64,000 nt of DNA from Bipolaris cookei (Eukaryota; Ascomycota; Dothideomycetes; Pleosporales; Pleosporaceae), in assembly GCA_002286855.1 (NCBI GenBank), contig NRSV01000040.1:250071-314070 (forward strand), in the 5' to 3' direction. Of this stretch, positions 49,612 through 59,777 are shown in pieces. The stretch's first letter is position 1. The number at the start of each line of letters is the position of its first letter. A program made the position numbers and the translations under genes. The notes under the pieces were generated by a model, which saw only the letters and a program-made list of their open reading frames with translations, was not told the origin of the DNA and did no database searches.

Positions 49612-51822
49612 CTGACTGGGATTCCGTCAACACCGACATGCACGAACAAAGTTTGGTAGCCTCTTGAGACTGAAACCCATTTACGCGGCGCCACAGGCCA
49701 CCACGGTCCTGTCTGTCCTCTCTATACCTACCTCAAGCGGTCGTCGTTCGTCTTCCAGGATAAAAGAAGGTTTACCGTGGTCGCGGCCGCATATGCGGCG
49801 CGTCCTTCCCTTGCGGTTATTCAGCCTCCTTGCCACCACCACCACCTTCCAACCCATCCCCTTGCCTTGCCAAGCGCAGGGGTTGGGGATGCAGATTAAC
49901 AGTGGTCCGACATGGGAACCCTCCGTTGATGGGTAACTATTGCATCTACTGCTTTCCTTGGTTATATTTCCGCCCGCACCCCTTTTGTTCCAAGGACATC
50001 CTTACATACCCCCAAGTGCTAGGCTGCAGCTTTGCGCAGTCGCTGCCTCACAACATGCGTTTGTTGTTTCGGAACTGACAGGAACAGCAACAGCATCAGA
50101 GAGGGGGGTTGGGGGGGCTGGAGTCTTTGATTTTTTTTGTTGCTCCTCGGATATCAAGACGGGAAATGGTACGAGATGCGTGTAAGATCGGACAAAGATG
50201 TCTTGCAAGGTTTCACCCAATCCGTCTACTGAAACATGCCGCGGCCGTGGCTCTGTCGCTCCGTTCCTGTCCGGATGAATGGCGCGTGTCACATGCCGAT
50301 AGCAAGCCCGTTGGCCTGCACGTGCTGGGCTTTGCTTGTTAATGCTCTCTGCGGTTAAGTGTGATGCGGTGGCACCTTGAATGTGATGATGCCATTGGCG
50401 TATGCCCAGGAACGCATTTCCATGCTCTCTCCCTGCTACTACCAAACCAAGGTCGCCGCCCGCCAATGTCTCTCAGATGACTTTTACAGCCTATGCAAAA
50501 CGTCCTTGTCCATCCGAGCATGTCGCAGCGCCATGTCCCGGGCGGCTCGTCGTCTGGTGCCACCAACATGTCGCGGCCAATACGCGGCAATGTACATGGA
50601 TATAGGGTAGGTAGTACGGGCGGCTAGGCTAGATAGCTGATGCCCTGGCTGCCTCACTAGATGCGAACGCATCTAGCGTACCGACCTAGACACATGTCAA
50701 AACTCTGGCCGGTTCCCAACGCTCAAGTCTACCAGCGCAAGACCAGCTCACTGGCAAGCCTAGACCATTCGGTGCACGGTGTGTTTCGAAACGCTTGGCC
50801 GGTGCTTTTCCTGTCGTGCATGAACCCCAACCCCGTCCGCGTCACTTTTTTGGACCCCTCTTCCTTAACCCATCACAGCAACCCAAGCGAAGCCAAACCT
50901 CCATCGCCGGCCACCGAGCCCCCGCGCCTGGCCAATGTCCGCGCCTCCTCTGCCTATGATGACCGAATGACCCACTTCCAAACCCACCCTCTGCTCCTCT
51001 ATTACCCCGCAGTCTACATACCTAGGTACCGTATTTGCTACAATGACCTGCTCCGCGTGAACCGCCTGTGCCTATGCCGATGTCATTCTTCTTTCATACT
51101 AAGTGGTTTTGCAAGCTGGCCCGGTCTTGGGATTCATGCGCCTTTTGCAAGGGGAGAGAGAGGAAGGGGGGGAGAGAGGGGTAACTTGTTGCAAGACGTC
51201 ATGGGCCATGGCTTCGTTGCTCCAGCTCCCCCACATCTTCGATTCACAACACCTGATCAATACTCTGCCAGCATCGAGAATGCGCGTATTTTTTTTCCCT
51301 TTTTTCTTGCTTCCTCATGCGCCCTCTCTCTTTCTCCCTGCTCGGTCGATTCCGATGCCGGACTGTGTGATGAGAGGGGTGGTTGGATCGAATGGCGAGG
51401 GGCAAGTAGAAAGCGCGTAGTTGGTTGCGAGGGGTCAGCAGGACACGTCTTGTTTGCTGGAAGGGTGTGCTCGGGCTGCCAAACCCGAGCGTTACGCGCT
51501 GTATGCCGTGTCTTTGATTTGCCTATTTTCTAAAATTCGCAATTTGTATGTGTAAAATGCTAGTAGTCGTGAGAAAGCAACCGTTGGTAATGGAACTTGT
51601 TGAGGATTCGAAGGGGGTTGATGGGAAAGACAGCTTTCCTCCGAGATTCCCTTTCGCAAGCGTCTAATCACACATTCCATTCGATAGACCTCTCCGCATC
51701 TCTATCCGCGATACCCTAGCGTTTACCGCACAAAAAAAAACTTTCGGCATCCCCCGATAACGGGTCACGTTCAAAGTTCCGACAGGAACCAGTGATTGCA
51801 GCATCTCAAAAGTCTAAGTTAT

Positions 51823-51906
<84 letters not shown>
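51823..51906. repeat. (CTA)28 microsatellite
   Basis: Twenty-eight perfect CTA units (84 nt), the longest pure tandem array in the window. On the plus strand the frames read as poly-Leu, poly-Thr or poly-Tyr, so short open frames across it are artefacts. Confidence 0.95.
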
Positions 51907-51907
<1 letters not shown>

Positions 51908-52452
51908 AAAATCGCGCGTTCCACCTAACCCTGTTCAACCGAGTCCTTGCCCAGATTACTACGTCACCAGGTACATTCAACGATAGTCTGGCCCGCTTAA
52001 TCCCCTAGTCCAACCGAACCGTCTACAATACTAAGTGTGGGTGTACCGCAAACCACCCACCATCCTTGTTTTCCGAAGCCCGGCGCGCCGCAAGCAAGCC
52101 AAGGGAAATCCCGCTCCCTTTCCCTCCTTCCCATCCCTCACCCACGTGCTGGGCTAGTAGCTAGTTAGCCCGAGTCCAAGAAACTTTCCCGCTTGTTATC
52201 ACTTTGCATAAGCGCCGAGCGAGAAGATAACCCCTCCCCCTCCATCCCACCATATCCCTCCCACTTTGATCACTCAGCAACCAAAACGTCCCACTACTAT
52301 CTAATCTCGTTTCTTTGCCATGTACTTACATGTAAAGTAAAAAAAATTTAAAAAAAAATGCAACGCAAGGACGCAACTCAGCCGTACAGCAAAATCAAAT
52401 AAAAATAAAATAGAGATAAAAATAAAACGCTGACGGCAGAAAATAGCCCCTT

Positions 52453-52475
52453 TCTCTCTCTCTCTCTCTCTCTCT
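52453..52475. repeat. (TC)n microsatellite
   Basis: A pure TC run of 23 nt. It is followed within 200 nt by further C- and CT-rich tracts. Confidence 0.85.
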
Positions 52476-52861
52476 TTGCGTACCCGGATACTTACAAAAT
52501 AGCGTCGATTACACACAGCATATTTCTATTCCTGGGACTGATAGTAATGAACTGCATGCACTGCGCATGCGAACACCCTTCTAGCGCCTTACCAATCCCC
52601 CCACCCTCCGCTTTTTTTCCCCGCTCTCTCTTTCTCTCCCCCCCTCCCACCCCCTTCTCTCTCTCAGCTCGAGAGAAAAAGAGGGAGAAGGAGAGAGATA
52701 AGGTAAGGTGGGAAAAGCGGCCGGTTTGGTGTGATCATCATGGCCTTTTGCGGTTTAACCTCTACATCCCATCCATTCCTTCGCGTCGGGCTTAGGCGGC
52801 TTGGCGGGGCGTGCTATGCCTTGATGTGCAGATTACGTGCACACACACGCATACACACGTG

Positions 52862-52983
52862 AGGGATGGTATGGTGGGGTGGGGTAGTCTAGGGTGGGGA
52901 CGAGGCTGATCTTGTGAGGGAAGGGGGGAGGGGGTGTTACTTTACATGGAGGATGAGGGGGAGGGTGTAGGTGGGTGGGTGGG
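52862..52983 (+). other. G-rich strand with G-quadruplex motif
   Basis: A strongly G-biased plus strand. Bases 52,957-52,983 contain five runs of three or more G with loops of 1, 7, 1 and 1 nt, which fits the canonical G-quadruplex pattern. Similar G-runs lie at 52,872-52,899 and 52,919-52,935. Formation is inferred, not shown. Confidence 0.6.
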
Positions 52984-53042
52984 TTCACTATGTAACTTTT
53001 GGGTTAGATTACTGGGCTAGGGTTGAAGGTGTATTGAATGTA

Positions 53043-53058
53043 TGTGTGTGTGTGTGTG
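53043..53058. repeat. (TG)8 microsatellite
   Basis: Eight TG units downstream of the G-rich stretch. Confidence 0.85.
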
Positions 53059-54155
53059 TTTTACAAGAAGGGGGAGAAAGGGGGTTGTATGGGGTTAGGG
53101 TTATTATTATACTACGGTCAGATGCGAGGATAGGGTTTGGGCGGTATAGGGTTGCTTGTTTGATTTATCCCAAGTAGCTACTATGTACAAATAGAATTTG
53201 TTTGGACATGGTAGATTGATATTTTCAGAACAACAAGTTCTCTCCACTTTCCATCATCATGCCATTTTATCACACCTGCAAGGCTGTGAGTGTACTACTA
53301 TGTGTCAACATTCCCATCTGAAATGTACATTTCCAAAAAAAAATAACAATCACAGACAAGACTGATGTTTCTACTCCCAAAGTGCTCAGAGTCACGCTAG
53401 GACTAAATGACATCCCTTTTTTTTACTGCTTCCCATTACATCATCAGTATAGTTGGGAAGATAAATCACTCATTACTCCATCTTCCAATGAAAACAGTAA
53501 TACCTGAACAACCTAATCATATACCCAGAACTTTATTATCCATCAACCTCGACATATGAGTCATCGCTTTTGCCTCACTCTGCAGCCACTCATCGGGTAC
53601 CAAGTAAATGCATCAATTCGCATCTTGAACCCTCAAGAGCACAATTAAAAACTAAAGTCATCGTCATGCATAATTGAATATTCTTGCTACCAAATAATTC
53701 GTTTAGAAAAACTCCGTGCGTATATGTATACAACAGATCCAGCGAAGACATTCAAGCGCAACACAATCACAAGCACCTCAAGCAACAGCAGTCGTGACTG
53801 CAAAACCAGTGGATCGTATGATTTTGATTTCAAAGACACATAGCCGCCACGAGAACTCCCTCCTTCATGATCTTCATCACCAGTATGCTAATTTCCTGAA
53901 AGACTTATCCTACCTTTTTGTTTTCGCTGCTTCCTCTGCCTTACATCGTGGGTTCGCCATCACTCACCCTTTCATCCGTCTATGTACCTTTAATCCAGAA
54001 GGAAAAGGAAGTCATACCTATATGAGCGACACCATAGGTGCCTGGACTGGTGCATTAGTCTACATACAATATCCATGTTGAACAAGGAGTTCCTGCCCAG
54101 TAATCGCTTCAAGGTACTTCCCGTGCCTGAAGGAAACGTTTAATCAGAGCAACGC

Positions 54156-57100
54156 TTAGGCAGCACTTTCCCGCAATCGCTGTCGCTCGTCGTCGTTGAG
54201 CTGGTTGAATTCTTCAGCGAAGCCCGGCGAGGTAGCAGCGCGCTTGAAGAATTCAATGAGGAAACTCTGTGTCTCGTCGTCGCGTTGACGGCCACCACCG
54301 CCAGGCTCCTCGGCAGCGAATGCCATGAGTTGCTCTTTGCTGAAGCCGCTGCCAAGGTCGACAAATGGGTTGGGCTCATCTTCCCAGTCGCCATCGTCTG
54401 AGCCTTCCTCTGCGAGGTCTGCGGCTGCAGCTGTATCGAGATTTGCACCAGAGGCAGACTGGAGCTCTACTACAAGGACCTTGAGTATCTTGAGGGGCGC
54501 AGGTACTATTGTATACTTGTCAGGATCTGATTTCCTTGTCAGTGTGTGGACGGACCCGGGAGGGATTTGCGGCACTGAATTCTGCAGTAGTGGCGCAACA
54601 GCCTACACACACTCTCCACAACATGACAATGGCTAAGTAGCAAAGGGACAAGAGATACTCACTGGCTTTGGCACGACTTCGAGTCATAATACGACCATCG
54701 TTGTTCGGGACCAAATCGCCCTGTACCTGGACCTGTGCAACCCGAGGATCTTTTAGATCATATAGTTTTGAGAGAGCAATAACACTAGAGTGATAAAGTC
54801 AGTGGATCGCCCATAAATCTGCCGGATATAGGAAGAGAAACCTAACGTACTTTTGTCTAATCTCATCGTAGCCAGCAAAGTTGATCGAGTTCTCGAGCCA
54901 CTTTGCAAGCACGACTTGCAGTCCATTCTCGCCGTCGATGTCTTGGCTAGCAAGGAAGTCCACTACCTCAGAAGCATGATTCAAGCTCAAGCGTGCAAAG
55001 ACAAGCGTCAGGCTTTGAATGAAATTCGCCTGGTTTGCTTGTGCCAGACGCACCGCGACACTCCGCAGGAGCTGTTCCAGGTAAGGGCCAAGCCGCTCAT
55101 GACCAGCCTTTTCTACTACTTCAGCAGCAAGGGCACCAACCTCGCCAGCAGCGTGGTCACTGCACGATGACAACAGGCGTGAGACAATGATAAGAGCCAC
55201 CTCTAGACCGGCCTTGCCAGTGTCGTCCCGCCATTCAAAGAGTTGGTGGTGATCGTGGGAGATGATGTTCTTGACAGCAATTGTAGCAGACTTGAGTAGC
55301 TCCTCGTCAGCGGATCCAAGAAGGAGTCGTGTAAGTTTCGGCATGGTTGTAGCGACGAAACCAGCAGGGAGCGGCTCAGGCCCATGTTCAGCAAGCACAG
55401 CAAGGAGATCGGCAGCAAAGTTGCACAGAGCATTCTCTTCCGTCAAGCTACCAACATCGAAAGCTCCCGTGAGTGATGGAAGGACCCTTGCACAAAGCTG
55501 AATGTACGCGTCACCTCCCATGCGAGCAATGGTTTCTGTTACCTCTTCGAACGCTTCAACAACCAGCATGGTCAATTGGAAATTGGAGGCTTGGTGGCTG
55601 GCCACTCGGAACAGCATATCAAGGCCGTTATCCGTGATACAGATCCGGGTGTCGATGAGAATAGCGTCTCTCAGGGTCTCAACCAAAGTGATCATGATAT
55701 CGTCGCCGTCGTTGAGTTCTGACATGTCCTGTGCGGCAAGGTAATTACTAATCGCCAATATGATCGGGCTTTGTAGGGGCTGAGTAACCGAGTGTGGGAG
55801 TGCCTGGAGGTAGTGTTGTAGGGCTCGGATGCAAGAAACCTGGACAACGTCGGACTCGTCATTTGGAATGGCCCGCAGATTCGCCTCGAGGAAGGATGTA
55901 GCTAGCTGTTGAAGAGCATCTCCGGATGTTCTTGTCAAACTTCCAGCAACGAGGTAGCCTCGTGCTCGAAGGAACGCGTCAGGCTGCTGCATAGCATACC
56001 GGATGAAATCTACATAGCCAGTCGCAGCCTCGGAACTGATTTGCTTATCTACGTCCTGGAAGTCACCCAGTAGTTGGTTGAGAACGTACAGGGCGGCCTC
56101 TTCTGCTTTCCAGCCCTTTGACTCTGAGTAAAGCGCTCTGGTGTAGGTTAACAAGCCATTGACTGTAGGCTCTGTCAGCCATTCACCGAGCTTGATAACG
56201 AGGTCTCCACAAGCCGTTCGAGGTGTGTAGTTTGCTGTAACGCTAGTCTCCTCACTCAAGAAGATGTTGACATCTACATCCCACAATCCCTCCTCTTCAG
56301 TAGTGATTTGTGCGTAGGCCACGGCCAGCTTCATGACCTGAGTAACCCAAGAATTCTCGGGTGCCTGGTTCTGAAGTTCCTGTTCAAGTTGACTGCGGAC
56401 CGGTGGTGCACGAAGGCATGCTTGCATAAAGTCGAGCTCTTCGAGGATGAGGAAATCCAGGGTGTATGGCAGTCCATCGGCGTCTTCCAGCCTGCTTTGG
56501 CGGTCTTCTTGTATGTACATGAGAGAGTATGCGGGTTCGAGTAATGAAAGTTCTTGCCAGCATGCTTGGAAGAGAACAATACTTTGCGGCGAAAGAATGG
56601 CGGGGAAGATGGAGCGGATGCGCATGAGGACCTGTAGAATGTTCAGTATTGCGACAGGCGGTGGACTTCATTCTCCACGACTTACCTTGACCACCTGGAG
56701 CTTCAGAGAAATCTGGCCCTTATATAGCGCGGCATTGGGGACATCTTGTTCTTCTTCCTCAATCGAAGGCGGGTTTGGTAACCTCGTGTTCAAGACATTG
56801 ATGAAGAAAGGCATCCAGTCCTTGAGCACCTCATCGGCAAAATTCTTGACCATGGCCTTGTGATCATCCATGACCATCTCGAGTATGTCGAAGCAGCCGT
56901 GGAAGACCTTGCATGCCAGTGCCCTCAATGTCGGCTTCCTCTGGTCGTTGGTAGCCACATCGTACAGAATCTTGATCATCTGCGGCGCCACGCTAAAGAA
57001 AGTGTTCTCGTTGAACGAGTCCTCGACCAGCTCGCCAAGTACCCTGAGGGCACCGTGTAATTGGCCTTCGGTCGCATTGGGTATCAGGGTGAGCAGGTTG

Positions 57101-57495
57101 TCGAGCAGGTCAGGCCATTCGATGGGGTAGTCGGCGGCTGCGATCTTGCTGACGACAAGGCCTGCGGCGGCCTTGAGCTTGCGGTCGATCTGGTCGGACG
57201 TGGCGAGGGCGAGCAGCTGCTGTCGTAATATAGCCTTGTTCTCATCTGTTATCAGGGCCTGTCCCTTCCAGCCATCGAGGTTGTCACTCCATCCCGCCAG
57301 GACGAGGTTCTTGAGATACAGTAGAGCAGCCTGGCGGATGTTGAGGGGCACGCTCTCATGGCAGGATATGCCAATCAGGCCCAGCGGGAGCTCCTGGTGG
57401 CCATAGAGCGAGAGCAGCTGCTGTTCGGCTTGTTTGCGCGTGTCCTCTTGGGCCGTCTGGGTTGCGGAAAGCAGCTGCACTAGTTGGTCCTCCAT
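54156..57495 (-). CDS. KAP114: importin-beta family karyopherin Kap114/importin-9
   Basis: Four exons: 57495-56686, 56631-54851, 54784-54663 and 54574-54156. The introns are 54, 66 and 88 nt. The product is 1,043 residues (yeast Kap114 about 1,004). The N-terminal importin-beta domain spans about 20-100 (RKQAEQQLL, NIRQAALLYLKNLV), then HEAT-like helices run through the protein. The C-terminus holds the acidic segment SDDGDWEDEPNPFVDLGSG, typical of the family. Kap114/IPO9 imports H2A-H2B and TBP into the nucleus. The start is MEDQLVQLL, preferred over an upstream in-frame ATG at 57540. The last acceptor (after TTCAG, 54575) was chosen because nearer AG sites break the frame into the conserved end; this join is the least certain. 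Confidence 0.92.
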
Positions 57496-58245
57496 GGTCA
57501 AGGTCAACGTGGGGCATGCGCGTACAGAGCTAGTCAGCACGTCTAGCGTTGCCCAACTCGGTTGGCGAGAGGAACTGTTTGGCGGGTGACGCGTTTGTTG
57601 TTGGTGTTTGCTGGGCGACTGAACCGGAGGAAAAAGAACGCGCTCGGGGATGCGGGGCAGCTCCGTGAATCTGTGTGTAGCGGGGTGGCCAAGCGGCTGG
57701 TGTGGCGGGAGAGCAATGCCTTGACGCCTTCACCTCGAGAGCAAATTGGATGCAGCTGGATAGAGAAAATCACGGTGGAGCATATGGATGAGCGCTGGGT
57801 TGAGCGGTGGCGAGGTGGAAGACGACCAACGGCTTCACTTGCACTGGCTCACTGTGCAGAGGGTCCGTCATGACATCTCCGGGGCGAGTGGAAACCAGGC
57901 TTTTGATTTCTCCCTCTCCTTCTCCCTCACTTACCCAAGGCCGGGTATTACCTGCCACGCTGTTATCCCCAACAGTGCCAGGGACCCTCAACACGGCATT
58001 CACACGACAGTCGCGATACCGATCAGCCACTGCACTACCAGCCCTGCCCGCCTATGCACGTCTATCGACGCCTATCGATAGCCTAGCGAGCTTGACACGC
58101 GACGAGACGCGTCTGCGTCATGCCCTCTGTCTACTATCCCCCCACTACAAGACTTATGGGATAGACAAATCGAAACACCCGCTAGGTGCACAACGCCCTG
58201 TCGAGTGGTGGTTACACTGCCTGTCCTGTCGTATCCAAGCCCACC
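57496..58245. promoter_or_regulatory. divergent promoter between KAP114 and REV7
   Basis: A 750-nt interval between two divergent ATGs, likely holding both promoters. A TGGCCAAGCGG segment at about 57,687 resembles a tRNA A-box, but no B-box follows. Confidence 0.5.
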
Positions 58246-59097
58246 ATGGCCCCAACCTACCTCGACACCCTCAGCCACTTCACCACCTTCCTCACAGCCT
58301 ACACGCATACGCTTCTCTACCTACGTACACTCTACCCGCGGGCCTCGTTTGTCCAATCACGTTTCCATAACACCTCCGTCTACCAGTCGCGGCATCCGCT
58401 CGTCTGCGAATGGATAACTGACGCTATCGCCGCTGTGCGCGAGGAGCTCTTGAACGGCAGCGTTGCCAAGATAGCTATTGTAGTTTTCAGCTATGAGAGC
58501 GATCAGAAAAGTGCGATGGGCAGTGCAAAAATAATGGAGCGATACATGTTTGATGTCAGTAGCTTCCCAGTTGTGGACAAGGCAGATCGCAACATGGAAA
58601 TTGAGTGGCAAGGAACAACGCCTGACATATCTGACAATGAAGACAAGAGTGGCATCTTGAAGCGAGGAAAGACAAAAGCATTGGATACGGATGTACATGT
58701 CAATCTCTCTGAGCAGTTTCGCGCAGCCCTGATTGCCCTTACCACACGCACATCCACGCTTGCCCCTCTACCGCCCGACTGTTCCTTCAATGTTAGCATG
58801 GAGCTCAAAGATGAAGGTGACGTGGATCCGCCAATTGGACACCCACAGCCGTGGATCCCAGTCCAACCCAGCTTGCAGAAGACGGGCAGAACGGCAACCA
58901 TCCGAGACGAGTTTGACGAAGAAGAGTTTGAGAGTGGTAAGCGGATAGAAAAGGAAGGAGGATGTCTGGGTGGTGCAAAGGTAACGCCCATACGCAGTGT
59001 GCAATCAGGCGTCTTTAGATTCGAGACTTGGATAGAAGAGGCCAAGGCCAAGTTTCAGGCTGATAGCACAAAGACCAGCTTTGCAAGCTCAACATGA
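58246..59097 (+). CDS. REV7: HORMA-domain protein Rev7 (DNA polymerase zeta subunit)
   Basis: Single exon, 283 residues from ATG 58,246, which has a good context (ACCATGG). An in-frame upstream ATG at 58,186 adds 20 poorly conserved residues. The start TYLDTLSHFTTFLTAYTHTL and the following YLRTLYPRASF are the HORMA N-terminal pattern of Rev7/MAD2L2. The region YESDQKSAMGSAKIMERYMF and FRFETWIEEA near the end fit the same fold. The tail includes acidic DEFDEEEFE. Rev7 links Rev3 and Rev1 in translesion synthesis. The main alternative is another HORMA protein such as Mad2, but the length and C-terminal extension favour Rev7. Confidence 0.85.
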   Translation: MAPTYLDTLSHFTTFLTAYTHTLLYLRTLYPRASFVQSRFHNTSVYQSRHPLVCEWITDAIAAVREELLNGSVAKIAIVVFSYESDQKSAMGSAKIMERYMFDVSSFPVVDKADRNMEIEWQGTTPDISDNEDKSGILKRGKTKALDTDVHVNLSEQFRAALIALTTRTSTLAPLPPDCSFNVSMELKDEGDVDPPIGHPQPWIPVQPSLQKTGRTATIRDEFDEEEFESGKRIEKEGGCLGGAKVTPIRSVQSGVFRFETWIEEAKAKFQADSTKTSFASST

Positions 59098-59324
59098 ATG
59101 GAATCATGATTTAATGCCAAGTTATTGTTTCACTATAACGTCTGTGAACATGATTTGTATGCGTGTCCCTTTCATAAACTTTTACGAGAACATAAACTAA
59201 AAAAACAGCATTACATAGATCATAAATTAAAAAACATAGACGATCTAAGCATACGTAAATGTTAAAAAATCGGGAGTTTTACATAAAAAAAATGTTGAAT
59301 GAGCTCTGTAGCTAGCTAGTATAA

Positions 59325-59777
59325 GCGTGGACCAGGTGCAAACAGCAAGGTACGAAGCATGTGCATGATCCCGAACGTTCCGGAGAAAGCGTGGGGTGCT
59401 ACAACTGTGTCATCTACCGCAGAAAGAATGGGTTCAATCGCGACCCGTCTGCTGAGAAAAGGCTTGCTTTCCGGAGAACAACACCAGTTCCAAAGGGTTG
59501 CCAAGTCTTGAAGTGTAACAGGAAGCTAATACCTTATGGAGAATTGGTCGATTTTTCCCCGAAATACTATACACATGGTAAACGTATGGTAATCCAATGT
59601 CTATCAACTGGAAGGTGGGTACCAAGGGTCTTTCAACACGACGAGATTCACCTTGGCAAGTACTATTGGGTGTGTGGTGATTGCGCAACCACGAAGATGG
59701 GTTGCAGCCACCACCTTAATAATAGGAAGAAACTTGCAAGCGATTCGGAAGTCCCGTCCCCCACTCGCCAGCAATAA
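59325..59777 (+). pseudogene. Cys-rich gene fragment or orphan exon, no ATG
   Basis: An open frame of about 150 codons between a TAA at 59,322 and the stop at 59,775-59,777. It has no in-frame ATG before the one at about 59,586. Cysteines group as GCYNC, CQVLKC and CGDCATTKMGCSHH, hinting at zinc binding. A TATAAG just before could be a splice acceptor, so it may be a last exon whose upstream part I cannot find in the AT-rich DNA at 59,100-59,320, or a decayed gene. No family recognised and no signal peptide. Confidence 0.4.

Larger units (their letters stand above)
47921..54155. other. 6.2 kb gene-free region rich in simple repeats
   Basis: Lies between two convergent genes. It holds T-rich 3' UTR-like sequence (48,060-48,250), C-, CTA-, TC- and TG-repeats, and a G-tract region listed separately. 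The longest frame (50,661-51,533, 290 codons) has no motif and is Pro/Arg/Ser/Leu-rich. I do not call a gene. A long non-coding RNA is possible but unsupported. Confidence 0.45.

Noticed and set aside
50661..51533. 290-codon open frame on the plus strand
   Set aside because: Pro/Ser/Arg/Leu-rich, no family motif, no fold-like pattern, lies in GC-rich non-coding DNA with overlapping frames on both strands.
53070..53160. Telomere-like TTAGGG words
   Set aside because: Only isolated GGTTAGGGTT and TAGGGTT words, not a tandem array.
57679..57760. tRNA-like segment in the KAP114/REV7 promoter
   Set aside because: An A-box-like TGGCCAAGCGG is present, but no B-box, T-arm or acceptor stem pairs with it.
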